From NCBI GenBank assembly GCA_030539135.1, contig JAUNSQ010000056.1, forward strand, positions 1-9,068: a stretch of DNA of 9,068 nucleotides, read 5' to 3'. This DNA is from Synergistaceae bacterium (GTDB taxonomy: Bacteria; Synergistota; Synergistia; Synergistales; Synergistaceae). The translations under genes and the position numbers were made by a program. The number at the start of each line of letters is the position of its first letter. Position 1 is the first letter of the stretch. Of this stretch, positions 1 through 7,473 are shown one piece after another. The notes under the pieces were generated by a model. It saw only the letters and a list, made by a program, of their open reading frames with translations. It was not told where the DNA came from and made no database searches.

Positions 1-72
1 TATACGACGATAGATAAATTTAAAGTGCTCAGGGAAGCTCGCGCGGCTTACGAATTCCTTTCACACAAATAA
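1..72 (+). CDS. C-terminal end of an unidentified upstream gene (partial)
   Basis: The first frame is open from base 1 and closes with TAA at 70-72, giving the last 23 residues of a protein whose start lies outside the window. The tail contains LREARAAYEFLS, which loosely resembles the last helix of a J-domain (EAYEVLS-like), so a protein ending in a J-domain is possible. With so few residues this is a weak resemblance, not an identification. The gene runs in the same direction as alaS and ends about 30 bases before it with no terminator-like hairpin between them, so it is probably cotranscribed with alaS. Confidence 0.5.
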   Translation, partial: YTTIDKFKVLREARAAYEFLSHK

Positions 73-90
73 ATCCAGAACATTATTTAC

Positions 91-95
91 GGAGG
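91..95 (+). promoter_or_regulatory. Ribosome binding site of alaS
   Basis: GGAGG is a strong Shine-Dalgarno match. It lies 9 bases before the ATG at 105 and 6 bases before an in-frame TTG at 102. Both spacings are workable. I prefer the ATG because it is the stronger start codon and the protein then begins MQYRSGKELR. This is the best ribosome binding site in the window. Confidence 0.8.
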
Positions 96-104
96 CAGAT
101 CTTG

Positions 105-2750
105 ATGCAGTATAGAAGCGGAAAAGAACTTAGGGAATTGTTTTTATCATTTTTTGAAGAAAAGGGATGCAAACGCTATCACAGCTTTTCATTAGTCCCT
201 GACGACCCGACGCTGTTGTTTACGATTGCGGGGATGGTCCCGTTCAAGCCGTATTTTCTCGGGATAAAGACCCCTGAGGTGACAAGGGCCACGACCGCGC
301 AAAAGTGCGTGCGCACAAACGATATCGAGAACGTCGGACGAACTGCCCGTCACCATACATTCTTTGAAATGCTCGGCAACTTCAGCTTCGGCGATTATTT
401 TAAAAACGAGATAATCCCGTGGTCATGGGAGCTGCTTACGGAGCGTGTAGGCCTTGACCCGGACAGACTGTACGCAACGATATACCTCGACGACGATGAA
501 GCGCATGATATTTGGAGGGACAAGGTAGGACTTCCAGAAAACAGGATAGTCAGGCTTGGCGACGACGATAACTTCTGGGCGGCCGGTCCCGTGGGACCAT
601 GCGGGCCGTGTTCTGAGATAATCTACGATCAGGGCGAGGAGTACTCGTGCGGAAAGCCGACATGCGGCGTTGGATGCGACTGTGACAGATATCTTGAGAT
701 ATGGAACTTAGTCTTTATGCAGTACAACAGAGACGCAGCTGGCAAGCTGACGCCGCTTCCCAAGAAGAACATAGATACGGGGATGGGGCTGGAACGTCTC
801 GCCTCCGTCGTGCAGAACGTAAGGACCGACTTTGAGACGGACCTCTTCCGTCCAATCATAGACAAGGCGTGCTCGATCAGCGGCACAGAGTATGGCAGCA
901 ACAAGTTGAACGATATGGCTGTTAAGGTCATATCAGACCATTTAAGAGCATCGGCTTTTATGATAGCGGATGGAATACTGCCCACAAACGACGGAACGGG
1001 ATATGTCCTAAGAAGGATAATACGCCGCAGCGTCCGTTTCGGGCGTCTGCTTGGGATAGACCGTCCGTTCCTCACGGAGCTTCTTCCGGCGGTGCGCGAG
1101 TCCGTCGGCGACGAATATCACGAACTCATAGAACAGTCCTCGGCGATAGAGCAAGTCTTGAAGACAGAGGAAGAACGCTTCTCAAGGACCCTCACTCAGG
1201 GCAGCGATTTGCTAGAGTCTGAAATGGAAAAGGTCGAAAAAGACGGCTCCAAGATACTTTCTGGAGAAGTCGCCTTCGTCCTTTACGATACGTTTGGCTT
1301 CCCGCTCGAACTGACTGAGGAGATGTGCGCGGAACGTTCCATCTCTATAGATATTGACGGTTTTGAGGCCGCGATGGAGGAACAGCGCACACGCGCTCGC
1401 GCTTCCAGCAAACAGACGAGCAGCGTCATATCGAAAAACGTATACACTGAACTCGCCGATAAGATCGCGCCGACGCCGTTCTGCGGCTATTCCGCGATGG
1501 AGGCCGATACGGAAATAGCCGCGATAATAGTCGACGGGGCGCAGAGCGATTCTATCAGTGAAGGAACAAAGGCCGATATCGTGCTTTCCAATACTCCGTT
1601 CTATGGTGAAAAGGGCGGACAGGTCGGCGATACCGGAACGATAACGTCCGGCGACTGCGTATTTGAAGTGGAAGATACGATATATCCGGCTTCCGACCTT
1701 ATCGTACACAGGGGAGTATTAAAGAGCGGGACTCTTAAGAAGGGACAGAGGGTCACAGCGGCTGTCAACGCGGATAGACGCCGCGCGATACAGCGCCACC
1801 ATACCGCGACGCATCTTCTGCACGAAGCTCTGACAAGAGTGCTTGGCAAACATGTGCGCCAGGCTGGTTCGCTCGTTACTCCGACGTTCCTGCGCTTTGA
1901 CTTTAACCATTTCTCGCCTGTTACGATCGACGAGATACGCGAGGTGGAGCGCATCGTATACGAACAGGTGCTGAAGTGTTCGCCGGTAGAGACAAACGTC
2001 ATGCCTATCGAAGAAGCCAAGAAGACTGGCGCTAAAGCCCTGTTTGACGAGAAATACGGCGACGAGGTCAGGGTCTTGAAGATAGACGATTACTCGACGG
2101 AACTTTGCGGAGGAACACACGTCAAAAATACCGGCGAGATAGGACTGATAAAGATAATCAAAGAAGAGGGCATAGGTTCCGGCATACGCAGGATAAACGC
2201 TATCGCAGGGTATCCCGCTCTCGAACTCAACCAGCGTCTTGGCTATGCGGTCGCCAGCATGTCGAACATGCTTGGAGAAGATATGGATAATATTACGAGC
2301 CGCATTGAAGAACTGCTTGACGAGAAGAAGGTCCTTGAGCGCAAGAACAGAGAGCTCCAGGTCAAAGGAGCAATGGCCGATATCGAAGATACGGTCAAGC
2401 CTTGCGCTACGATAAACGGAGTGGACCTCATAGCGGAACGTTTTGACAATATTACTCCAGATTTACTGCGCCAGATTGGGGACAGAATAAGGCAAAAATA
2501 TCCGACGGCCCTTATGCTCCTTGCCGGCGTCGGAGAGCTTGGCCGCGTATCGCTTACGGCTATGGCAAGCGACGAGGCGATAGCGAAGGGAGCGCACGCT
2601 GGCAATATGCTGAAAGAGACCGCCGCGCTGCTTGGCGGCAAGGGCGGCGGACGTCCTTCGCTCGCGCAGGGCGGGGCCCCGTCTGCCGATAAACTGGACG
2701 AGGCGTTTGCCAAGGCTCCAAAGATATTCGCCTCTATCATGAAGGGTTAG
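105..2750 (+). CDS. alaS: Alanine--tRNA ligase (alanyl-tRNA synthetase)
   Basis: This cytoplasmic class II synthetase attaches alanine to tRNA-Ala and hydrolyses mischarged Ser- or Gly-tRNA-Ala. The length, 881 residues from ATG at 105 (882 from TTG at 102), is normal for full-length bacterial AlaRS. The catalytic core has the motif 2 arginine in KCVRTND (R70) and motif 3 GMGLER (226-231). A cysteine cluster (C166, C169, C182, C187, C191, C193) lies between them, as in many non-proteobacterial AlaRS. The editing site is complete: HTATH (H566, H570) and CGGTH (C668, H672). A predicted coiled coil at about 729-757 leads to the C-Ala domain, with glycine-rich GGKGGGRP at 844-851. It stops with TAG, 9 bases before ruvX. 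No T-box leader fits in the short upstream gap. The identification is secure; only the exact start is open by one codon. Confidence 0.98.
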   Translation: MQYRSGKELRELFLSFFEEKGCKRYHSFSLVPDDPTLLFTIAGMVPFKPYFLGIKTPEVTRATTAQKCVRTNDIENVGRTARHHTFFEMLGNFSFGDYFKNEIIPWSWELLTERVGLDPDRLYATIYLDDDEAHDIWRDKVGLPENRIVRLGDDDNFWAAGPVGPCGPCSEIIYDQGEEYSCGKPTCGVGCDCDRYLEIWNLVFMQYNRDAAGKLTPLPKKNIDTGMGLERLASVVQNVRTDFETDLFRPIIDKACSISGTEYGSNKLNDMAVKVISDHLRASAFMIADGILPTNDGTGYVLRRIIRRSVRFGRLLGIDRPFLTELLPAVRESVGDEYHELIEQSSAIEQVLKTEEERFSRTLTQGSDLLESEMEKVEKDGSKILSGEVAFVLYDTFGFPLELTEEMCAERSISIDIDGFEAAMEEQRTRARASSKQTSSVISKNVYTELADKIAPTPFCGYSAMEADTEIAAIIVDGAQSDSISEGTKADIVLSNTPFYGEKGGQVGDTGTITSGDCVFEVEDTIYPASDLIVHRGVLKSGTLKKGQRVTAAVNADRRRAIQRHHTATHLLHEALTRVLGKHVRQAGSLVTPTFLRFDFNHFSPVTIDEIREVERIVYEQVLKCSPVETNVMPIEEAKKTGAKALFDEKYGDEVRVLKIDDYSTELCGGTHVKNTGEIGLIKIIKEEGIGSGIRRINAIAGYPALELNQRLGYAVASMSNMLGEDMDNITSRIEELLDEKKVLERKNRELQVKGAMADIEDTVKPCATINGVDLIAERFDNITPDLLRQIGDRIRQKYPTALMLLAGVGELGRVSLTAMASDEAIAKGAHAGNMLKETAALLGGKGGGRPSLAQGGAPSADKLDEAFAKAPKIFASIMKG

Positions 2751-2759
2751 GATATATAT

Positions 2760-3182
2760 TTGCGGAGAATAATCTCTCTTGATATCGGAGAAGCAAGAAT
2801 AGGCGTCGCAATGAGTGATCCCTTGGGCTTTTTTGCCCAAGGGGTCACAGTGCTGAAGGCAAAGGAAGACTGGCTGCCGCAGTTGAAGGAGATCGTTGAT
2901 AAAAACGACGCGGATACTCTTTTGATTGGGCTGCCGGTACGCACTAACGGTACGGAAGGCCCGGAGGCGGAGAAGATGCGCGGCGTCGCTGATATGATCA
3001 AACAGTATTTTCCTGATGTCAAAATAGTGTTCTGGGACGAACGATTTACAACTACGATAGCGCAGCAGGCGCTTCTGGAAGCGGACGTGTCGCGCGCCGG
3101 CAGGAAACAGTCCGTGGACAAAATAGCCGCTACGCTGCTCCTGCAGAGCTATCTGGACAGAGAAAGGACTCAGCCGCGTTGA
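2760..3182 (+). CDS. ruvX: YqgF/RuvX family RNase H-fold nuclease (pre-16S rRNA processing / putative Holliday junction resolvase)
   Basis: This is a 140-residue protein, the usual family length. YqgF proteins have an RNase H-like fold. They are annotated either as a putative Holliday-junction resolvase or as the nuclease maturing the 5' end of 16S rRNA; sequence alone does not decide. Visible family features are SLDIGEARIGVAMSDPLG with the first acidic residue D8, the LLIGLPV strand followed by NGTEG, WDERFTT (D93, E94), and SVDKIAATLLLQSYLD with D120. These supply the expected acidic active-site residues. The start is TTG at 2760, 9 bases after the alaS stop. A weak AGGA at 2749-2752 gives 7-base spacing, and starting later would lose the first strand. 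The last four bases overlap the mutS start (TTGA). A strong hairpin lies inside the gene at 2815-2848. Confidence 0.95.
   Translation: MRRIISLDIGEARIGVAMSDPLGFFAQGVTVLKAKEDWLPQLKEIVDKNDADTLLIGLPVRTNGTEGPEAEKMRGVADMIKQYFPDVKIVFWDERFTTTIAQQALLEADVSRAGRKQSVDKIAATLLLQSYLDRERTQPR
2815..2848 (+). other. Long intragenic hairpin with T6 loop inside ruvX
   Basis: GTGATCCCTTGGGC (2815-2828) pairs with GCCCAAGGGGTCAC (2835-2848) across the loop TTTTTT (2829-2834). Thirteen pairs are Watson-Crick and one is a G-U wobble (2819 with 2844). It starts 55 bases after the ruvX start codon and codes for the family-typical DPLGFFAQGV stretch. No T-run follows the 3' arm, so it is not a standard rho-independent terminator. 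A folding role in the mRNA, such as a pause, a block to decay or a processing site, is possible but inferred. It could also be chance codon use over a conserved peptide. Confidence 0.7.
3164..3168 (+). promoter_or_regulatory. Likely ribosome binding site of mutS
   Basis: AAGGA lies inside the end of ruvX, 10 bases before the TTG start of mutS at 3179. It is a moderate Shine-Dalgarno match and supports the TTG over the ATG 33 bases downstream, which has no comparable site. Confidence 0.5.
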
Positions 3183-5752
3183 AACTGCCGGAGGGAACAA
3201 AGATCACTCCGATGCTGGAGCAATACATCCACTGGAAGGACAAATATCCGGACTGCCTTTTGTTCTTTCGGATGGGTGATTTTTATGAGATGTTTTTTGA
3301 GGATGCAAAGACTGCCTCCTCAGTTCTTGACATAGTTCTCACCTCACGTTCAAAAGATATGGACAACGCCATTCCGATGGCTGGAGTCCCATTCCACGCT
3401 GTGGATTCATATCTTGGCCGCCTTGTCGCGGCTGGATATAGGGTCGCGATATGCGAACAGATAACCGAGCCGGACGGCAAGACGCTGGTACAGCGGGACG
3501 TTACAAGAATTGTGACGCCCGGGACATGGCTTGCCGATACAAATGATTCGGACGGGAAGATATGCGCGTGTGTGATCGATTCAAAGCAAATATCCGTTTC
3601 TTTTTTAACCACGGGGACGGGGACTCTTCACGCGGGGACGTTTAACGAGGAACAGGCCGTCGCGCAGATATATTCTTTCTCGCCCGACGAGATATTGCTT
3701 ATGAAGGGGCAGCGCGAACAATTTACATCGATCGTCGGTCAGTTCACCCACGCAAATATCGTTGAACGTGAAAAGGCCGAATTCAGCGTAAAAGCCGCGT
3801 CTGAATGGCTGTGCCGCAAGTGGGGCGTCGCCACACTGAACTCCATGGGCGTGGACGACAACAACCCGTGCGTGGGCGCTTCATACGCCGCGCTGCGTTA
3901 TCTTGAAGAGACGCAGTTTTCTCAGGCGAGTCACGTCTGTTCCATTACGCCTATTTTACCCGCCGAGAATTTGATAATAGACCAGAACACGCAAAATAAC
4001 CTTGAACTTATAGAACCTGCGCAGACGTCCTTGTTTTCGGTTTTAAACAGATGCAAGACCGTCATGGGCAGAAGGCTTTTAAAAGAATGGATATTATCAC
4101 CATTACAGGACATAGATGAAATCACGAAACGGCAAAATTCCATCGGCGCGCTGATCGCTGAGAGACGGTTGTCCACGGAGCTTGGGGCATACTTGCCTCA
4201 GTGCAGGGATATGGCGAAATCCATCGGCAGGATCACGCTTAACATGGGGTCGCCCTCCGATCTGTTGGCTATAAAACTTACATTGGATGTTTTGCCTAAG
4301 ATATGCGAACTTGCCTCATCGAGCGCGGAACTTTCGCACTGGATGGATATCGGCGATTTGACGGACATAAGCGTTTTGCTTGATAACGCCCTGTCTGACA
4401 ACGTGCCGCGGTTCCTTCGCGACGGGGGAGTAATTCGCGCTGGTTACGATGAAGAATTAGATATGTGGCGCGGTAAAGCTGAAAACTCAGCGCGGTGGCT
4501 GGCTGAGTTTGAGGAGAGAGAACGCGCCGCGACCGGAATAAAAACGCTGAGAGCTGGCGTGAATAAAGTATTCGGATACTACATCGAGATCCCAAAGGGC
4601 AGCGCCGATAAAGCGCCGATGAACTATATACGCAAACAGACGCTCGTGAATGGAGAACGTTATATTACGGAAGAACTGAAAGCGTTTGAAAACGATATGT
4701 TCAGCGCGGAGGGACGGATAAGAGAGATCGAAGAACGGCTCTACGGCGAACTGATAGCAAAAACTTTATCAGAAAGAAGACATATCCAGTCCGCATCGTC
4801 GTTCATCTCCGTCATCGACGTGTTGCTCTCGCTTGCTGAAACAGCCTCCGAGCGGCGCTACGTCCGCCCAGTCCTCGACATGAGCACTGATTTTGACGTC
4901 AAGTGCGCGAGGCATCCCGTTATAGAAGTAACTTTGGGCAGACATCCTTTTACGCCTAACGATTATTCGTTCACAGAGGCTTCAGGACAGCGCATAGCGA
5001 TCATCACCGGGCCAAATATGGCAGGAAAATCTACATATCTTAGGACGGCGGCTCTGATAGCTATCATAGCTCACATGGGTTCATTTGTTCCGGCGGACAG
5101 CGCCCACATCGGGCTTGTGGACAGGGTCTTCACACGCATTGGGGCAAGGGATGAGCTCGCGCGAGGACAAAGCACGTTTATGGTCGAGATGGTAGAAACG
5201 GCGAATATTCTAAGACACGCTACGAATAGAAGCCTCGTCATACTTGATGAAGTGGGAAGGGGAACGTCTACCTACGATGGATTGAGCATAGCTTGGGCTG
5301 TATTGGAATTCCTGCATGGGCAGCAGGAGCGCCAGGCAAGGGTCTTGTTTGCGACGCATTACCATGAACTTACAAAACTGCCCGATTTTCTGCCTGGAGT
5401 GGTCAATTTGAGCATGGCGGTCGAAGAGTCCAACGATGGAGTAACGTTTTTACATAAAGTCGTAGCCGCTCCATCCGACCGCTCTTACGGTATTGAAGTC
5501 GCGAAGCTTGCAGGTATCCCTACCGTAGTTTTGAAACGTTCGCGCGAACTTTTGGGCGAGCTTGAAAAATCCGCCGCGGAGAGTAACGCAAATATTTCCG
5601 CGGAGCAAAATCAGCTTGTACTCTTCGACGCAAAGCAGGAAGCAATACTGGAGGAACTCGCTTCAGCCGACCCTGACTCGATGACGCCTATGGAGGCTTT
5701 GCAGTTGGTTTATAAGTTGAAAAAGGAGAGCCGCAAGGCGCTTGACTTCTAA
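3179..5752 (+). CDS. mutS: DNA mismatch repair protein MutS
   Basis: MutS dimers detect mispaired and looped-out bases and, with ATP, recruit MutL. The 857-residue length matches MutS1 rather than MutS2. The mismatch-reading motif F35-Y36-E37 sits in RMGDFYEMF near the N-terminus, as required for mismatch recognition. The ATPase has Walker A GPNMAGKST (611-619), Walker B VILDE with D690 and E691, GRGTSTYDG just after it, and ATHYHEL (725-731). The signature SDRSYGIEVAKLAGIP follows. Near the C-terminus QLVLF (812-816) fits the sliding-clamp-binding consensus, and the last residues (TPMEALQLVYKLKKE) form the usual helix-rich dimer segment. It starts at TTG, overlapping the ruvX stop by four bases, so translation may be coupled; the ATG at codon 12 is the alternative. 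Its TAA stop shares one base with the mutL ATG. No disruption is seen. Confidence 0.98.
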   Translation: MKLPEGTKITPMLEQYIHWKDKYPDCLLFFRMGDFYEMFFEDAKTASSVLDIVLTSRSKDMDNAIPMAGVPFHAVDSYLGRLVAAGYRVAICEQITEPDGKTLVQRDVTRIVTPGTWLADTNDSDGKICACVIDSKQISVSFLTTGTGTLHAGTFNEEQAVAQIYSFSPDEILLMKGQREQFTSIVGQFTHANIVEREKAEFSVKAASEWLCRKWGVATLNSMGVDDNNPCVGASYAALRYLEETQFSQASHVCSITPILPAENLIIDQNTQNNLELIEPAQTSLFSVLNRCKTVMGRRLLKEWILSPLQDIDEITKRQNSIGALIAERRLSTELGAYLPQCRDMAKSIGRITLNMGSPSDLLAIKLTLDVLPKICELASSSAELSHWMDIGDLTDISVLLDNALSDNVPRFLRDGGVIRAGYDEELDMWRGKAENSARWLAEFEERERAATGIKTLRAGVNKVFGYYIEIPKGSADKAPMNYIRKQTLVNGERYITEELKAFENDMFSAEGRIREIEERLYGELIAKTLSERRHIQSASSFISVIDVLLSLAETASERRYVRPVLDMSTDFDVKCARHPVIEVTLGRHPFTPNDYSFTEASGQRIAIITGPNMAGKSTYLRTAALIAIIAHMGSFVPADSAHIGLVDRVFTRIGARDELARGQSTFMVEMVETANILRHATNRSLVILDEVGRGTSTYDGLSIAWAVLEFLHGQQERQARVLFATHYHELTKLPDFLPGVVNLSMAVEESNDGVTFLHKVVAAPSDRSYGIEVAKLAGIPTVVLKRSRELLGELEKSAAESNANISAEQNQLVLFDAKQEAILEELASADPDSMTPMEALQLVYKLKKESRKALDF
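4483..4510 (+). other. Perfect 9-bp inverted repeat inside mutS
   Basis: AAACTCAGC (4483-4491) and GCTGAGTTT (4502-4510) are exact reverse complements with a 10-base loop. It lies in the mid-gene coding sequence (ENSARWLAEF). No T-run follows and no function is evident; chance or modest mRNA structure are the likely explanations. Confidence 0.4.
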
Positions 5753-7473
5753 TGATAAAAAGACTCGATAAAGACGTATCCACAAGAATAGCCGCCGGTG
5801 AGGTGATCGAAAGGCCGTCCTCCGTGGCGAAGGAGTTGATTGAAAATTCAATTGACGCCGACGCTAAGAACATAACCATTTATCTTGAGCAGGGCGGCAA
5901 GTCGTCGTTTGTTATTGAGGACGACGGGATAGGCATTGAAAAAGAAGAACTCCCGCTAGCGCTTGAACGTTATGCGACAAGCAAGATCAGCACGATCGAC
6001 GACCTTGAGACGATAAGCACTCTTGGCTACAGAGGCGAGGCCCTCGCCAGCATCGCGGCGGTCAGCCATATGGAGATAAGGAGCAGGACTTCTGATTCGA
6101 AGATGGGCGGGCTTATCAGATGCGACTGCGGAACTATCACGCTCCATACTGACAACCCGTGTCTGCGCGGGACAAGGATACAGGTCGACGACCTTTTCTG
6201 CAATCTGCCCGCGAGGAGAAAATTTCTCAAGACGGCCTCGGCCGAACTTCGCAGGATCATCCAGATAGTCAACGATTACGCGCTGATACATCCCGAACTG
6301 ACATTCAGGCTCTTCTCCGACGGCAAAAAGATACTGGAGAGGCTGCCCGTCAAAGATGTCTCGGCTGCGTTGGAGCTGAGATGGGGCGAGGCTCAGATAT
6401 ATTATTCAGAAACGGTCTCCGGCCACGCGTCGGCGCGTCTATGGTGGAATCCTATCGCCGACAGCCGCCGCGTCGTAATATCGCTGTTTGTCAATAACAG
6501 AAGGGTCCAGGACACGACGGTACGAGCCGCGATATGCGGTGGTGACTCGACGGCCTACGGCGAATGGCTCGCGCTTGTAAATATTCCGCCCGAACAAGTC
6601 GACGTCAACATACACCCCACGAAAGAAGAAGTGCGTTTCAGACGTTCTCAGGATATTTTCAAATTGATATACGACGCGGCACGCAATATTTTCGCCGAGA
6701 GATTTTCCATTCGTAAATCAGGCAGTTCTGATATAGACACCGCTCAAGAAAACTTTTTTACGCAGATAAAACAGTCATACCAAAACATTAACGCTAATGA
6801 GAGACTGTTTTCAAACGAGCCGTGGAGGCCGAACTCCGCATGCGCCGATAGTAGAGTATGCTCTCCCGACGCCGCGACTTATATCCCGCCCGGGTCTGCC
6901 AAGTTTCTTGAGGATCCGTCTGAAAAGAAATATATTGGACAGACCGCCAGAGGTTTTCTGCTGTTTGATTTTCCGAACGCGCTTGCAGTTATGGACCCGC
7001 ACGCCGCGCATGAACGGATATTGTATGAGGAGATACTCGCAAAATTTAACGATTCTGTAGATGTGCAGGACCTTGCGATACCGGAAGAGATACCTCCAGC
7101 CCTTATGCCGGAGGTGTCCTTGAGCGAGAAGGAACTGAATAAATTAGGGTTTGTCAGCAGAGGTGGCCTTCTTACTGGCGTCCCGGCAATAAAGGGAAAG
7201 GGGCACCTATCGCCTGTCGATATGCTGCGCTCCGCGCTGAGAGGACTTGCCGCGGAAAAAGATCCGGCGAAACGCGACAGGGAAGTATGGTGGAGGATGG
7301 CGCGGCTTGCCTGCAGAGATGCCGTGAAGCTTGGGCAGAGGATAGAGAAATTCGAGGCTGAGGAACTTTTGCGCAGGCTTGAGAGGTGTGATACTCCATA
7401 TACATGTCCCCATGGACGTCCAACTGTTTTTATCCTTGATAATAAAAAATTAGAAGAATGGTTTGAGAGATAG
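5752..7473 (+). CDS. mutL: DNA mismatch repair endonuclease MutL
   Basis: MutL links mismatch-bound MutS to strand nicking and excision. The 573-residue protein has an N-terminal GHKL ATPase: IAAGEVIERP, catalytic E28 and Mg-binding N32 in KELIENSIDA, DDGIGI (57-62), RYATSKI (73-79), GYRGEALASI (92-101). A variable linker at about 330-390 precedes the C-terminal dimerisation and nuclease domain. That domain has DPHAAHERILYE (D415, H417, E421, E426), ACR (520-522) and CPHGRPT (552-558), the metal-site set of nicking MutL proteins found where MutH is absent. The usual motif is DQHA, so residue 416 is P instead of Q. QDLAIP (439-444) resembles the MutL clamp-binding motif. The start ATG overlaps the mutS stop by one base (TAATG), with only weak upstream AAGG at 5735-5738, suggesting translational coupling. 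It ends in TAG directly against the miaA ATG. Confidence 0.98.
   Translation: MIKRLDKDVSTRIAAGEVIERPSSVAKELIENSIDADAKNITIYLEQGGKSSFVIEDDGIGIEKEELPLALERYATSKISTIDDLETISTLGYRGEALASIAAVSHMEIRSRTSDSKMGGLIRCDCGTITLHTDNPCLRGTRIQVDDLFCNLPARRKFLKTASAELRRIIQIVNDYALIHPELTFRLFSDGKKILERLPVKDVSAALELRWGEAQIYYSETVSGHASARLWWNPIADSRRVVISLFVNNRRVQDTTVRAAICGGDSTAYGEWLALVNIPPEQVDVNIHPTKEEVRFRRSQDIFKLIYDAARNIFAERFSIRKSGSSDIDTAQENFFTQIKQSYQNINANERLFSNEPWRPNSACADSRVCSPDAATYIPPGSAKFLEDPSEKKYIGQTARGFLLFDFPNALAVMDPHAAHERILYEEILAKFNDSVDVQDLAIPEEIPPALMPEVSLSEKELNKLGFVSRGGLLTGVPAIKGKGHLSPVDMLRSALRGLAAEKDPAKRDREVWWRMARLACRDAVKLGQRIEKFEAEELLRRLERCDTPYTCPHGRPTVFILDNKKLEEWFER
7092..7115 (+). other. Short imperfect hairpin inside mutL
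   Basis: ACCTCCAGC (7092-7100) faces GCCGGAGGT (7107-7115) with one A-C mismatch and a 6-base loop. It lies in the C-terminal domain region of mutL just after the clamp-binding-like motif. The right arm carries GGAGG, which pairing would hide. No start codon in a plausible frame follows closely, so this looks incidental. Confidence 0.3.

Noticed and set aside
59..86. Possible promoter upstream of alaS (TTTCAC and CATTAT, 16-base spacer)
   Set aside because: Only about half of the -35 bases match, and the transcript would begin within the ribosome binding site. Readthrough from the upstream gene is more likely.
73..104. T-box or other leader before alaS
   Set aside because: The gap is only about 30 bases, with no room for a T-box, no specifier loop and no terminator hairpin.
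1212..1709. Antisense open frame opposite the alaS editing domain region
   Set aside because: No recognisable motif and no independent ribosome binding site or promoter was seen; this is a shadow of the alaS coding frame.
2256..2272. 7-bp inverted repeat (AGCATGT/ACATGCT) in alaS
   Set aside because: Short, with a 3-base loop and no T-run, inside a coding segment; expected by chance at this scale.
2829..2834. Rho-independent terminator within ruvX
   Set aside because: The T-run is in the loop rather than after the 3' arm, and the bases after the stem are not T-rich, so it does not fit a standard terminator.
2935..2954. Direct repeat CGGTACG, two copies 13 bases apart in ruvX
   Set aside because: Two 7-base copies within coding sequence are not distinguishable from chance, and no regulatory context is visible.
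2463..3200. Long antisense open frame across the alaS-ruvX boundary
   Set aside because: It lies wholly opposite two genes with clear family motifs. Its translation is rich in odd Arg/Ser/His runs and shows no recognisable domain; it is explained by the codon pattern of the sense genes.
6159..6497. Second sense-strand open frame inside mutL
   Set aside because: It is out of frame with a fully conserved MutL segment, has no domain, and its composition fits a frame-shifted shadow.
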